The notes: generated from the sequence alone by a model not told the origin. A stretch of DNA of 64,000 nt from Bifidobacterium platyrrhinorum (GCF_010667645.1 NZ_WHZV01000004.1:124001-188000), one strand, 5' to 3'. Positions 1 to 13,120 are shown, counted from the stretch's first letter. Made by a program: numbers and translations.

Positions 1-996
<996 letters not shown>

Positions 997-1048
997 TCGA
1001 AAGCCCATCCGAAACGAATCTCCAAGGACATGAAAGGAGGAAGACGTT

Positions 1049-1570
1049 ATGGTGACTGAAGCAGCAAGCGGTGTCGCGCTGTTCCTGCCGGAAACCTACG
1101 ACGTGGTGTGGTCGCTGATCATCCTCGTCATCGTCGCCGTATTCTTCTACAAGTTCTTCCTGCCGAAGTTCCAGGCCGTGTTCGATGAGCGCGCCGCCAA
1201 GATCGAGGGTGGCATCGCCAAGGCCGAGCAGGCCCAGAAGGACGCCGACGAGGCCAAGGCCAAGTATGAGGCCCAGCTGAGCACCGCCCGCGTCGAGGCC
1301 GCCAAGATCCGCGACGACGCCCGTGCCGAGGCATCCCACATCGTGGCCGACGCCCGTTCCCGCGCCGAGTCCGACGCGGCCCAGATCACCGCCAACGCGC
1401 AGCGCTCCATCGAGTCGCAGCAGCAGCAGGCGCTGGTCTCGCTCAAGGGCGAGGTCGGCACGCTCGCCACGGCGCTGGCCGGCAAGATCCTGGGCGCCAA
1501 GCTCGAGGACAAGGACGTGCAGTCGTCGATGATCGATTCGATGCTCGACGAGCTGGACGCCAAGAAGTGA
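1049..1570 (+). CDS. atpF: ATP synthase Fo subunit b
   Basis: This 173-residue protein has one N-terminal membrane helix (about residues 20-42) followed by a long charged, alanine-rich coiled coil, the layout of the peripheral stalk b subunit. It links subunit a in the membrane to delta on top of F1. A strong Shine-Dalgarno sequence (GAAAGGAGGAAG) precedes the ATG. There is a single b gene here and no b' copy, as in other actinobacteria. atpH follows after 28 bases. Confidence 0.96.
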   Translation: MVTEAASGVALFLPETYDVVWSLIILVIVAVFFYKFFLPKFQAVFDERAAKIEGGIAKAEQAQKDADEAKAKYEAQLSTARVEAAKIRDDARAEASHIVADARSRAESDAAQITANAQRSIESQQQQALVSLKGEVGTLATALAGKILGAKLEDKDVQSSMIDSMLDELDAKK

Positions 1571-1598
1571 ACATCCGCAACGAGAAAGGGAGGTGACC

Positions 1599-2429
1599 AT
1601 GCGAGGAGAGGCATCTCGTATTGCAGACCGCGAGTCGCGTGATTCGCTGGCCCCGAAGCTTCGCGACACCCGTGAGGACGCGTGGCGGATCGGCAACGAA
1701 CTGTTCACGATCACCCGTGTGCTGGATGACAACATCGCGCTGGACCGCGCGCTGACCGACCCGTCCCGCCCGGTCGCCGACAAGGTGGCCGTCGTCAAGG
1801 AGCTCGTCGGCGACCGCGTGCACCCGATGACCATGGAGATCATGGCCGATCTGGTCTCGCGCCGTTGGAGCCTCGCGCGCCACATCGCCAACGCGGTGGA
1901 GGATTTCGGCGTGGACGCGATGATGTACTACGCGGACGCCACCGGCGCCACGCTGCGGGTGTCCATCGAGCTGTCGCAGCTGAACTCCGCCCTGCTGAAC
2001 CTGCCCGTCGTGCGCGCCAAGCTGTACGACGACCAGGCCACCAGCGAGGCCCGCGTCGCGCTGTTCCGCGAGCTGTTCGGCAACAAGGGCCTGAACAAGG
2101 TGACCATGCGACTGGCCGAGCACGCCACGTGCAACCTGCGCCGCCGCCGCTACCTGGAGACCATCCAGTGGCTGATCAACAAGTTCTCGCGCCACATGGG
2201 CCAGTCGATGGTCACGGTGACCACCGCCACGCCGCTGAGCGACGAGCAGGTCAGGCGACTCGAGAAGGTCTACTCGGCCAAGGCCGGGCGCCCGGTGCAC
2301 ATCAACTCCGTGGTGGACCCGTCCGTGCTGGGCGGCATGCGCATCCAGGTGGGCGACGAGGTCACGGACAACACCGTGGTCGCGCAGCTCGAGCATCTGC
2401 ACCGGACCGTCAAGGCCGGCACGAACTGA
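1599..2429 (+). CDS. atpH: ATP synthase F1 subunit delta
   Basis: A 276-residue delta subunit, which tethers the b stalk to the alpha3beta3 head. An upstream in-frame GTG (1593) exists, but GGGAGG at 1588-1593 sits five bases before the ATG at 1599, so the ATG is preferred. The protein is about 100 residues longer than E. coli delta, with the extra length at the N-terminus, as commonly seen in actinobacteria. The 97-base gap to atpA is the largest inside the operon and holds a hairpin. Confidence 0.93.
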   Translation: MRGEASRIADRESRDSLAPKLRDTREDAWRIGNELFTITRVLDDNIALDRALTDPSRPVADKVAVVKELVGDRVHPMTMEIMADLVSRRWSLARHIANAVEDFGVDAMMYYADATGATLRVSIELSQLNSALLNLPVVRAKLYDDQATSEARVALFRELFGNKGLNKVTMRLAEHATCNLRRRRYLETIQWLINKFSRHMGQSMVTVTTATPLSDEQVRRLEKVYSAKAGRPVHINSVVDPSVLGGMRIQVGDEVTDNTVVAQLEHLHRTVKAGTN

Positions 2430-2432
2430 CAT

Positions 2433-2461
2433 GCGCGGCAGGGCGCGGGCACATGCCGCGC
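2433..2461 (+). other. Intercistronic hairpin between atpH and atpA
   Basis: GCGCGGCA (2433-2440) pairs with TGCCGCGC (2454-2461) around a 13-base loop. There is no T-run, so it is unlikely to terminate; it may mark an mRNA processing or stability site that raises the yield of the atpA-D-C part. Function is inferred only from position. Confidence 0.4.
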
Positions 2462-2526
2462 GCCGCACGCGCTGAACACACAAGCAAAGACTTGCACTGA
2501 ACAATGAACCAAATGAAGGAGTGATC

Positions 2527-4155
<1,629 letters not shown>

Positions 4156-4158
4156 GCC

Positions 4159-5079
4159 ATGGGCTCGCAACTCGCATTGAAATCACGCATCCACTCCACC
4201 GAGTCGTTGGAGAAGATCTTCAACGCCCAGGAGATGATCGCGTCTTCGCACATCGCCAAGGCCCGCGACGTGGCCCTGAACGCGAAGCCGTACACCGATG
4301 CGATTTTCGATGCCGTGCAAGCGTTGGTGGCGCATACCCATATCACGCATCCGATCGCGGTGAAGGACGAGAACAACCCGCGCGTGGCCGTTCTCGCCCT
4401 CACCTCGGATCGTGGCATGGCCGGCCCGTACACCTCTTCGATCATCCGCGAGACCGAGTCGCTCCTGGCTCGTCTCGAGGATGCTGGCAAGAAGCCGGAG
4501 CTGTTCGTGTACGGGCGTCGTGGTTCGACGTACTACAAGTACCGCAACCGCGACATCGCGGCCACATGGGAAGGTGACACCGACCAGCCCGGCGTGGAAA
4601 TCGCTGAGACGATCTCCGATGCCCTGATGGACGCCTACATGAAGCCGGCCGACGAGGGTGGGGTCTCCGAGCTCTACATCGTCTACACCGAGTTCATCAA
4701 CATGGTGGTCCAGAAGGTGCGTGTGCTGCGCATGCTGCCCGTGGAAATCGTGGGGAACGACGCCGTCGTGCCCGATCCGGACCAGCCGGTCGACACGGCG
4801 AACATGTCCCCGCTGTACGCCTTCGAGCCGAGCCTGGACGAGGTGCTGGATGCCATTCTGCCGAAGTACATCCAGTCCCGCATCCACGAGTGCCTGCTGA
4901 CCGCCGCCGCCTCCGAGACGGCGAGCCGCCAGAACGCCATGCACACGGCGACGGACAACGCACGCAATCTGATCGACGATCTCACGCGCAAGCTCAACGC
5001 CTCGCGCCAGGCCTCGATCACCCAGGAACTTACCGAGATCATCGGCAGCGCCGACGCGCTGAATACAAAGGAAGAGTAG
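4159..5079 (+). CDS. atpG: ATP synthase F1 subunit gamma
   Basis: A 306-residue gamma subunit, the central rotating shaft. The N-terminal helix begins LKSRIHSTESLEKIFNAQEM and the C-terminal helix contains the conserved SETASRQNAMHTATDNA segment; together they form the coiled-coil axle. It is separated from atpA by three bases and from atpD by nine, indicating translation from one transcript. Confidence 0.96.
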   Translation: MGSQLALKSRIHSTESLEKIFNAQEMIASSHIAKARDVALNAKPYTDAIFDAVQALVAHTHITHPIAVKDENNPRVAVLALTSDRGMAGPYTSSIIRETESLLARLEDAGKKPELFVYGRRGSTYYKYRNRDIAATWEGDTDQPGVEIAETISDALMDAYMKPADEGGVSELYIVYTEFINMVVQKVRVLRMLPVEIVGNDAVVPDPDQPVDTANMSPLYAFEPSLDEVLDAILPKYIQSRIHECLLTAAASETASRQNAMHTATDNARNLIDDLTRKLNASRQASITQELTEIIGSADALNTKEE

Positions 5080-6575
<1,496 letters not shown>

Positions 6576-6576
<1 letters not shown>

Positions 6577-6872
6577 TGGCTGGATCGGAAAAGACCACGA
6601 TGAAGGTGAACATCGTCGCCGCCGACCACCCCGTGTGGCACGGCGAGGCGAAAAGCGTGACCATCCCCGCCTCCGAAGGCGGCATGGGCATCCTGCCGAA
6701 CCATGAGCCGGTGCTCACGGTCATCAAGCAGGGTACGCTCACTGTGGTCGAGCCCGACGACGACCGTCACATGTTCGAAGTGACCGATGGATTCATCTCC
6801 TTCGATTCGAACAAGCTGACCGTGGCGGTCGAGCGAGGCCGCGACGTGCAGTACTCCACCACGGAGCGGTGA
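6576..6872 (+). CDS. atpC: ATP synthase F1 subunit epsilon, short form
   Basis: A 98-residue epsilon subunit beginning at the ATG that overlaps the atpD stop. The beta-sandwich domain is complete (VNIVAADHPVWHGEAKSVT, GILPNHEPVLT). The protein ends soon after the sandwich, so the C-terminal two-helix domain that inhibits ATP hydrolysis in many bacteria appears to be missing. It is the last gene of the operon and is followed by an intrinsic terminator. Confidence 0.94.
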
Positions 6873-6909
6873 GTCCGGGCGTCGCCCGCACCCGCCGATT
6901 CGGCATCGT

Positions 6910-6943
6910 AAAGCTCCCTCACCTGCGTGAGGGGGCTTTTTCG
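6910..6943 (+). terminator. Intrinsic terminator of the atp operon
   Basis: AAAGCTCCCTCAC pairs with GTGAGGGGGCTTT around a four-base loop and runs into a T5 tract, 38 bases after the atpC stop. Confidence 0.9.
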
Positions 6944-6952
6944 TCCCACTGA

Positions 6953-7050
6953 TTCCCATGGTGCAGCGACGCACTTCCTCCATAACCCCGGAACCGTGCG
7001 GTTTTCGGCGGGCCACCCCGCGGCGCCTTCACCGCACCATGGAAACGGGG
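6953..7050. repeat. Dispersed CCATGGTGC element, copy 1
   Basis: Intergenic element bounded by CCATGGTGCAGC and TTCACCGCACCATGG in inverted orientation, with the internal block TTCCTCCATAAC. The same blocks recur after clpB (24793-24890). It sits between the atp terminator and the nucS promoter and has no credible ORF. Confidence 0.6.
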
Positions 7051-7079
7051 GATCGGGCGGGATGGTACAGTGGCTCGTT

Positions 7080-7850
7080 ATGCGCATCCTCGTCGCCGAT
7101 TGCTCGGCCGAATACTCCGGCCGTCTCAACGCCTCCCTGCCGCCCGCCCGCCGCGTGTTGCTCATCAAGGCGGACAACAGCCTGCTCATCTTCTCCGAGC
7201 TCGGCTCGTACAAGCCGTTGAACTGGATGGCCGCGCCCTGCACGATCCGCGAGATCGTCCCGGAACCCGCCGCCGACGATGTTTCGGGTGACGATGTTTC
7301 GGATGACGCCGTTTCGGATGACGCCGCACCCGCCACCGATGACGTCCCGGCCGGCCCGCACCCGGAGAAGGTGCTGCGCGTCACCGCGGACAAAAGCTCC
7401 GACATCCTCGAGGTGTCCATCTACCACGTGTATTCGGACGAATCCTACGATCTGGGCGAGGACCCGGGCCTCGTCAAGGACGGCGTCGAGGACCATCTCC
7501 AGCAGTACCTCGCCGAGCAGATCGAACGCATCGGCGAAGGCGCGAAACTCGTGCGCCGCGAATACCCGACCGCCATCGGCCCGGTCGACATCATGGCCGT
7601 GAACGCGGACGGCGAGCACGTCGCCATCGAGATCAAACGGCACGGCGGCATCGACGGCGTCGAACAGCTCACCCGCTACTGCGAGCTGCTCAACCGCGAC
7701 CCGCTGCTCGCCCCCGTGCACGGCGTGTTCGCCGCGCAGACCATCACCCCGCAGGCGCGCGTCCTCGCCGAGGACCGCGGCTTCCGCTGCCTGATCCTCG
7801 ACTACGAGGAGATGAAGGGTGTGGAGGACGACTCCCTGCGCCTGTTCTGA
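7080..7850 (+). CDS. nucS: Endonuclease NucS, mismatch-correcting nuclease
   Basis: A 256-residue NucS/EndoMS homologue (MRILVADCSAEYSGRL at the start; RecB-like nuclease core with DIMAVNADGEHVAIEIKRHG). In actinobacteria lacking MutS/MutL, NucS cuts both strands at certain mismatches and lowers mutation rate. An extended -10 (TGGTACAGT, hexamer 7066-7071) lies eight bases before the ATG, so the mRNA is probably leaderless. Residues about 66-82 form an acidic linker built from a 15-bp in-frame tandem repeat (7275-7319), which is unusual for the family. It is convergent with the FKBP gene. Confidence 0.93.
   Translation: MRILVADCSAEYSGRLNASLPPARRVLLIKADNSLLIFSELGSYKPLNWMAAPCTIREIVPEPAADDVSGDDVSDDAVSDDAAPATDDVPAGPHPEKVLRVTADKSSDILEVSIYHVYSDESYDLGEDPGLVKDGVEDHLQQYLAEQIERIGEGAKLVRREYPTAIGPVDIMAVNADGEHVAIEIKRHGGIDGVEQLTRYCELLNRDPLLAPVHGVFAAQTITPQARVLAEDRGFRCLILDYEEMKGVEDDSLRLF
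7275..7334 (+). repeat. 15-bp in-frame tandem repeat in nucS
   Basis: Three near-perfect 15-bp units starting at 7275, 7290 and 7305, followed by a degenerate fourth, encode DDVSG/DDVSD/DAVSD. They are in the linker between the N-terminal and nuclease domains. Confidence 0.85.
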
Positions 7851-7975
7851 ACCGGCCGCGATGGCGTGTCGTCGGCGTTGCTCCTCGGTCGACGTGCCTG
7901 AGCACGCCTTCCCTCGGTGCGTCTTGACGCCACGCGCATCGCGGCCCGTTCCGTCGCCCCTCGGCCGGCATATAC

Positions 7976-8012
7976 GATGAAACCCCCTTTCGGTGAGAAA
8001 GGGGGTTTCATC
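7976..8012. terminator. Bidirectional terminator between nucS and the FKBP gene
   Basis: A perfect 16-bp stem, GATGAAACCCCCTTTC against GAAAGGGGGTTTCATC, with a five-base loop. T-rich arms serve both strands of the two convergent genes. Confidence 0.9.
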
Positions 8013-8030
8013 ATTGCCTTCGCGGCGGCG

Positions 8031-9020
8031 TCAGTACGCGGCGAGGATGTCGATGACGAAGACGAGCGTCGAATTCGCCGGGATCGACCCCTGCTTCTGA
8101 TCGCCGTACGCCTTGTCCGGCGGGATGACGAGCAGCACCTGCGAGCCGACGGTCTGGCCCTTGAGGCCCTCCTGCCAGCCGGTGATCACCGAATGGCTGC
8201 CGCCGGAGTACAGGTCGGCCTCAAGCGTGGTGTCCTTGGTCCACGAGGAGTCGAACTGGGTGCCGTCGGTCAGCCAGCCGGAGTACTTGACCACGACCGT
8301 GTTCGAATCGGTGAGCTCCTTGCCGGTGCCCTTGACGAGCGTCTGCACGACCAGCGAATCCACCGCGCCCTGGCCGTTCATGTCGATGGACGGCTTGCCG
8401 TTCTTGGCGCGCGTGACCTTCGGCAGGTTGGCCGGTACGTCCGTGACCTCCTCGCCGGTGGCCTTCGTCAGGTCCTTGGACCTGGAGACCAGCGTGTAGG
8501 CGAGCAGGTAGGAGGTGCCGGCGTTGTTGGAGTCGTTGACGCCGAACACGATGGTCGAGTTGAGCTTCAGACCCACCATCTTCGTGTACGGCGGGATCTG
8601 GGCGAGGTTCGTGTCGGACAGCTGAATCGAGCAGTCGGGGGTGTTCTTCTCCCACGAGCTCATGAGCTCGGAGCCGTCCTTCGCGTTGAGCGCGATGCCT
8701 TGGGCGCACACGCGGTCGCCCTTCTGGATCGTCTCGCCGTCGCCCTCCTGCACGACCGCGTACGTGTTGTTCTGCACGGTCATCGGGGTCTTGAACTTGA
8801 TGCTCGGCTTCTTGCCGAGGTCGCCGGTCGCGGTCACACCGGCGATCTGGTCCATCTTCGTCGACGAGCTCGAGGAGGAGTCGGACGAGGACGAGGACTT
8901 CGAGGAGCCCTTGGAATCGGAGTTCGAGCCGCCGCATGCGGCGAGCGTCGCGCACATGGCGAGCGAGCAGGCGGCCGCCAGCGCGGCGCGGACAACGGAA
9001 TGAATCGAGGTGTTGCGCAT
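8031..9020 (-). CDS. FKBP-type peptidyl-prolyl isomerase, lipoprotein
   Basis: A 329-residue exported folding factor. The N-terminus is a lipoprotein signal with lipobox LAAC before GGSNSD, then a serine/lysine-rich linker. The C-terminal FKBP domain is clear (YSGWLTDGTQFDSSW, ITGWQEGLKGQTVGSQ, IPPDKAYGDQ, FVIDILAAY). The middle (residues about 85-190) looks like a second, degenerate FKBP unit without the catalytic aromatic residues. The ATG at 9020 is chosen because TAGGGT (complement of 9028-9033) ends seven bases upstream; a longer frame upstream lacks a start signal. Confidence 0.9.
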   Translation of the reverse strand: MRNTSIHSVVRAALAAACSLAMCATLAACGGSNSDSKGSSKSSSSSDSSSSSSTKMDQIAGVTATGDLGKKPSIKFKTPMTVQNNTYAVVQEGDGETIQKGDRVCAQGIALNAKDGSELMSSWEKNTPDCSIQLSDTNLAQIPPYTKMVGLKLNSTIVFGVNDSNNAGTSYLLAYTLVSRSKDLTKATGEEVTDVPANLPKVTRAKNGKPSIDMNGQGAVDSLVVQTLVKGTGKELTDSNTVVVKYSGWLTDGTQFDSSWTKDTTLEADLYSGGSHSVITGWQEGLKGQTVGSQVLLVIPPDKAYGDQKQGSIPANSTLVFVIDILAAY

Positions 9021-9109
9021 GGCCACCACCCTAGCCGGGAACCGCGATTTTCCCACGGTCGGCCGCAGGCCTTCCCCGTTCAGCATGGGCTTGTAGAATG
9101 GCCCGTACT

Positions 9110-10261
9110 ATGACTGTTGAAGAACGCAGAAACGAAACCGAAAGCGCCAGGCCGGACCGATCCGGCCCGAAGGCGAGGCGTCATGCCGTGATCATGCGCG
9201 GCGTGGTGACGCCCATCTGCGGGCTGCTCGCCGTCGCGGCGATCGCCATCGGCGCGCTGAACGCCACCATCTGGCAGCCGAGCCGCGTCATCACGGCCGA
9301 TGCGAAGGTGTCCGGGGCGCGTTACATCGTCACGGATCCGTCCGTGCTGGGCCTGGTGGACAAGGACGTCAAGGTGAACGTGAAGGGCGGCGGGGACGTA
9401 TGCGTGGCCGTCGCCGCGTCCAAGGACGCCGCAGGATGGCTGGACGGCGAGGCGTACGTCCGCCTGACCGGCCTGTCCGACTGGTCGACGCTGTCGAGCG
9501 AGTCCGTGGCCGCCTCGAAGTCGTCGCAGCAGTCGTCCGGCGACGCGCAATCCGGCGACGCACAGTCCGGGCAGCAGGATTCCGACGTCGCGTTCAAGGA
9601 CTCCGACATGTGGCGGTCCGTGAAATGCGGTTCCGGCGCCGCCTCGCTCGAGGAGAAGGCCGCGGAGGTCACCGACGTCGTGCTCGTCGACCTCGGCAGG
9701 AAGGGTTCCGCGGACGTCTCGTTCACGTGGACGCGCCAGACACTGCCCGACTACGCCACCCCGATGTACTTCGTGGGCGGTCTGCTGGCCGTGCTGGCCG
9801 TGCTCACCGCCTCCGTGTTCGCCATGCCGCCGCACAAGCGCCGCAAGCGCGTCGTCGAAAGCGAACCCGTCGACGCGTCCGAGGAGGTGTCGATCGGCGA
9901 GGCCGTGGCCGGCAGCCTCGGCATCAAGCCGAGCTATGAGCCGAAGTCGAAGGGCCGCGGGCGCCGTCGCCGTCACGCGGCCGGGACCGACACGGGCGTC
10001 ATCGAACCGGTGTCCGTCGATCAGGGGCCGGTGGTCGTCGACCCGGCGTCGCGCAATCTCGTCGCCGACGCGGAAGGCGCGACGTCCGCCGCGCCGACCG
10101 GCGTCACGCCGGATGCGGCCGCCCCCGCCGCAACCGGAACGCCCGCCGGCGGCGACGTCAACGACGAGGCCACGTCCGTGATCTCACCCGACGAGCTGCA
10201 GGCGTACTTCGCCCGCCTCGCGCAGGAAGCCGCCGACGACGACCAGGAAGGAGCCCGATGA
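9110..10261 (+). CDS. Actinobacterial membrane protein of unknown function
   Basis: A 383-residue protein not assigned to a known family. It has a cytoplasmic basic N-terminus, a membrane helix (about residues 28-50), an extracytoplasmic region with a serine/glutamine-rich repeat stretch (SSGDAQSGDAQSGQQ), a second membrane helix near residue 220, then a long cytoplasmic tail ending in acidic/alanine-rich sequence. TAGAAT (9094-9099) overlaps an ATG at 9098, so the ATG at 9110 is preferred. It overlaps the next lipoprotein gene by four bases, so the two products probably act together at the envelope. Confidence 0.75.
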   Translation: MTVEERRNETESARPDRSGPKARRHAVIMRGVVTPICGLLAVAAIAIGALNATIWQPSRVITADAKVSGARYIVTDPSVLGLVDKDVKVNVKGGGDVCVAVAASKDAAGWLDGEAYVRLTGLSDWSTLSSESVAASKSSQQSSGDAQSGDAQSGQQDSDVAFKDSDMWRSVKCGSGAASLEEKAAEVTDVVLVDLGRKGSADVSFTWTRQTLPDYATPMYFVGGLLAVLAVLTASVFAMPPHKRRKRVVESEPVDASEEVSIGEAVAGSLGIKPSYEPKSKGRGRRRRHAAGTDTGVIEPVSVDQGPVVVDPASRNLVADAEGATSAAPTGVTPDAAAPAATGTPAGGDVNDEATSVISPDELQAYFARLAQEAADDDQEGAR

Positions 10262-11289
10262 TGACGCATACGACAGCGAACGCCGCGCTCGCGCGCACGG
10301 CCACCAAGGTCGCGGCCCTGTTCGCCGCGGCCGGCATGCTGGTCTCCCTCGCCGCCTGCGAGGGGCAGGTGCCGAAGACCTCCACCGCCGACTCGGCGGA
10401 CCGCACGCCCGACCTGACCGTCGCGCAGGAAAAGAAGATCCGCGGCTCGATCCTCGACGTCATCGACGCCGCCAACCAGTCGAAGAGCACGGACGGCCTC
10501 GCCGCCCGCCTCACCGGCCCCCAGCTCGAGGTGCGCTCCAGCGAGATCGCCATCGCGCAGGCCACCGGCAACCTGGACGCGAAGGCCACTATCCCGCGCA
10601 AGATGACCCAGACCGTCATCCCCGTCAACGACGGATGGCCGCGCACCGTGTACACGATCACCACCACCACCGAGGACCAGCAGTCGAAGCGCCTGCTCGT
10701 CATGACGCAGGACACCGCCCGCTCCAACTACAAGCTGTGGGGCGTGGCGCGACTGTTCCAGGGCGCCGAACTGCCGAAGTTCGAAGTGCCCAAGCTCGGC
10801 ACCGAAATGGGCGAGGCGAAGGACTCCAAGCTCGTCGCCACCCCCGCCGACGCCGTGGACTGGTACGCGGACCTGCTCAACAACGGCGACAACAGCAAGC
10901 ACAAGGACAAGTTCGCCGACGACCTGTTCCGTTCGGACCTCGCGCAGCTGAGCGCCACCGTGCAGCAGGGCATGGAGGCGAACAAGGGCACCCAGGAGCA
11001 GACGTTCAGCGTGCCGAAGGACCAGATCAAGATCATGCGTTCCACGGACGGCGGCGATCTGGTCGTGGCGCGCATCGACTCCGAATGGACGCGCCAGGCC
11101 GGCGAGGGGCGCGAGTCGCTGCCCGCCTCCGACGCCGAGAAGGCGCTGTTCGGCGACGGCAAGGCCACCAGCACGATGAAGGTGACGTACGTCAACGTCA
11201 TCGCGATGTACATCCCGCCGGCCGGGTCGAACGCGAAGATCACCGCCGTGGGCGCCGAACGCCAGCCGGTCAAGGTCGAAGCGCTGTAG
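10258..11289 (+). CDS. Lipoprotein of unknown function
   Basis: A 343-residue lipoprotein: signal helix, then lipobox LAAC with the modified cysteine before EGQVPK. No enzyme motif was recognised; the mature part is mixed charged sequence, probably a folded extracytoplasmic domain. Start and stop overlap with the preceding membrane-protein gene (ATGATGA) imply translational coupling. It is followed by a strong intrinsic terminator, so these two genes form a complete operon. Confidence 0.78.
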   Translation: MMTHTTANAALARTATKVAALFAAAGMLVSLAACEGQVPKTSTADSADRTPDLTVAQEKKIRGSILDVIDAANQSKSTDGLAARLTGPQLEVRSSEIAIAQATGNLDAKATIPRKMTQTVIPVNDGWPRTVYTITTTTEDQQSKRLLVMTQDTARSNYKLWGVARLFQGAELPKFEVPKLGTEMGEAKDSKLVATPADAVDWYADLLNNGDNSKHKDKFADDLFRSDLAQLSATVQQGMEANKGTQEQTFSVPKDQIKIMRSTDGGDLVVARIDSEWTRQAGEGRESLPASDAEKALFGDGKATSTMKVTYVNVIAMYIPPAGSNAKITAVGAERQPVKVEAL

Positions 11290-11327
11290 TCCGCTTTTCG
11301 TGCGTGGCGATATCGCCGCGCGGCTCC

Positions 11328-11365
11328 GATGCCGTCACTAAGATGAGTGACGGCATCGTTTTTTT
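11328..11365 (+). terminator. Intrinsic terminator after the lipoprotein gene
   Basis: GATGCCGTCACT pairs with AGTGACGGCATC around a six-base loop, followed by GTTTTTTT. Confidence 0.92.
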
Positions 11366-11396
11366 ATGTTCGTTCCTAGCAAGTTGGAGGCGTGGC

Positions 11397-12374
11397 ATGG
11401 CTGATCAGCCGAAGTTCAATCCCGGGGTGTCGCTGGCGGGGGCCGTCGACCTGGAGGCGCTCGCGCATCAGGTGAAGGCCGATCCGGGTCAGGAGGGCGG
11501 CGCGCCCGCCGCCGGCGGCTACGTCATCGACACCACGGAGAACACGTTCCAGGCGATGGTGCAGACCTCCGCCACGTTCCCGATCCTGCTGCTCCTGTGG
11601 ATCCCCACCGACGACCGCCTCTTCCCGATGGCGCGTGCGCTCGCCGACGCGGTGAACGCGATGAACGGCCAGATCCAGCTCTCCCGCATCGACATCAACG
11701 AGAACCCGTCGATCGCCCAGGCGCTGCAGGTGCAGGGCGCGCCCGCGCTGTTCGCCCTCATCGGTGGACGCCCGATGCCGCTGCTGCAGGGTCTGCCGTC
11801 CGACGACGAGCTCGACCAGATCAAGACGCAGGTGCTGCCGAAGATCGTGGCGATGGCGCAGCAGGCAGGCGTGAACGGCACCGCGCCGTACTCGGGCGAT
11901 CCCGCCGAGGCGGGCGCCGACGTCGCGGACGGCGCCGGCGCGGCCGCGAAGGCGAACGTCGTGCCGCCGGAGCATCAGGAGGCCTACCAGCTGGCCCAGG
12001 CCGGCGATTATTCCGGCGCCGCCGCAGCGTACGGCAGGGTGCTCGAATCCGATCCGGGCGATGCGGTCGCCGCGCGCGAACGCGCCAAGGCGCTGCTGCT
12101 CGCCCGTTCCGCCGACGCCGACGTGCGCGAGGTGCGCGCCGCCGCGGCGGCCGCGCAGGACGACGTCGAGGCCCAACTCGCCGTGGCGGACATCGACATG
12201 ATCGGCGGCCAGATCCAGGACGCCTTCGACCGTCTGCTCGACTTCGTCGCCGCCGGCCACAAGGCCGACATCGAGCCGGTGCGCCAGCGTCTGCTCGAAT
12301 ACTTCGCCATCCCCGAGCCCACCGACGCGCGCCTCAAGGCCGCGCGCCGCCGCCTCGCCACGCTGATGTACTGA
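11397..12374 (+). CDS. Thioredoxin-fold/TPR protein (YbbN/CnoX-like)
   Basis: A 325-residue cytoplasmic protein with an N-terminal thioredoxin-like domain (about residues 45-150) and C-terminal helical repeats (YQLAQAGDYSGAAAAYGRVL, about residues 190-325). This order matches CnoX/YbbN holdases, which protect proteins under oxidative stress. The position of the redox CxxC motif holds WIPTDDRL, so no thiol exchange is expected. A long upstream frame is open by chance; the ATG at 11397 follows TTGGAGG and a terminator. Confidence 0.85.
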   Translation: MADQPKFNPGVSLAGAVDLEALAHQVKADPGQEGGAPAAGGYVIDTTENTFQAMVQTSATFPILLLLWIPTDDRLFPMARALADAVNAMNGQIQLSRIDINENPSIAQALQVQGAPALFALIGGRPMPLLQGLPSDDELDQIKTQVLPKIVAMAQQAGVNGTAPYSGDPAEAGADVADGAGAAAKANVVPPEHQEAYQLAQAGDYSGAAAAYGRVLESDPGDAVAARERAKALLLARSADADVREVRAAAAAAQDDVEAQLAVADIDMIGGQIQDAFDRLLDFVAAGHKADIEPVRQRLLEYFAIPEPTDARLKAARRRLATLMY

Positions 12375-12393
12375 GGTACCGAAGAGGCGCCCG

Positions 12394-13020
12394 CTACTCC
12401 ATCCGGTTCCGGCCGAAGAACTGCTGGAAGCGCGGTCCCTCCTCGGCCAGTTCGCGCTCGAAGTCGTCCCGCCACCCGCCGAACGGGCGGCCGGCCAGAC
12501 CGTCGTTGTTGAACCGCGGCTGGTCGGTGATCTCGGTCACGCAGAACTTCGGGATCGTCAGGTTCGTCACCGGGGTGGCGCGTTCCGCCTCGGCGACGAT
12601 GAGCGGCGCGTTCGCCCCGCCGAACACGTCCACGCTCCAGCCGTCCTCCGCGATCCACACGGAATAGCGGTTCTTGATGATCGGCTTGCCGCCGCGCATG
12701 ACCAGTTCGGCCGCGATGCGCGTGTCGATGCCGCGTTCCGCCTCGTAGCGCGTGCCGCCCACGGACGGCCCCTTCACGGTGACGTAGGCGTGGGTGAACC
12801 GGTCCCGGTAGCGTTCGAGCACGTCGAGCGGATCGAGGTCGGGGGTCATGTCGATGCGGATGTCGCGCGTGGTCAGGCGGATGCGCAGTGCGTAGTTGTC
12901 CGTGTACACGAAATAGCTCTGGATGATGAGCTTGGGCACGTCGCCGTCGTCGTATTCGGGCGGCAGCTCGCGGCAGAAGAACCGCCGTTCGAATTCGAAT
13001 TCGTTCACAGGCTCGGACAT
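12394..13020 (-). CDS. CYTH-domain protein
   Basis: A 208-residue protein of the CYTH (CyaB/thiamine triphosphatase) superfamily. The N-terminal signature reads EFEFERRF in place of the usual ExExK, followed by a run of alternating basic and acidic residues (RIRLTTRDIRID, YVTVKG, YEAERGID) typical of the tunnel fold that binds triphosphates with divalent metal. The substrate cannot be told from sequence. TACACT (complement of 13027-13032) ends six bases before the ATG, indicating a leaderless transcript. Confidence 0.83.
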   Translation of the reverse strand: MSEPVNEFEFERRFFCRELPPEYDDGDVPKLIIQSYFVYTDNYALRIRLTTRDIRIDMTPDLDPLDVLERYRDRFTHAYVTVKGPSVGGTRYEAERGIDTRIAAELVMRGGKPIIKNRYSVWIAEDGWSVDVFGGANAPLIVAEAERATPVTNLTIPKFCVTEITDQPRFNNDGLAGRPFGGWRDDFERELAEEGPRFQQFFGRNRME

Positions 13021-13114
13021 AACCCCAGTGTAGCGCCGGGATGGTGTACAGTTGGGGAGTTCGTTATGAACGGCCGTCGCCGGTTCCCGGCGCGCGGGAA
13101 CCCTCCCGGGCCGT

Positions 13115-13120
13115 TATAAT
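13115..13120 (+). promoter_or_regulatory. -10 box of the tRNA-Arg gene
   Basis: A consensus TATAAT sits 40 bases before the 5' end of the mature tRNA, leaving room for a short 5' leader removed by RNase P. No clear -35 box is seen. Confidence 0.6.
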
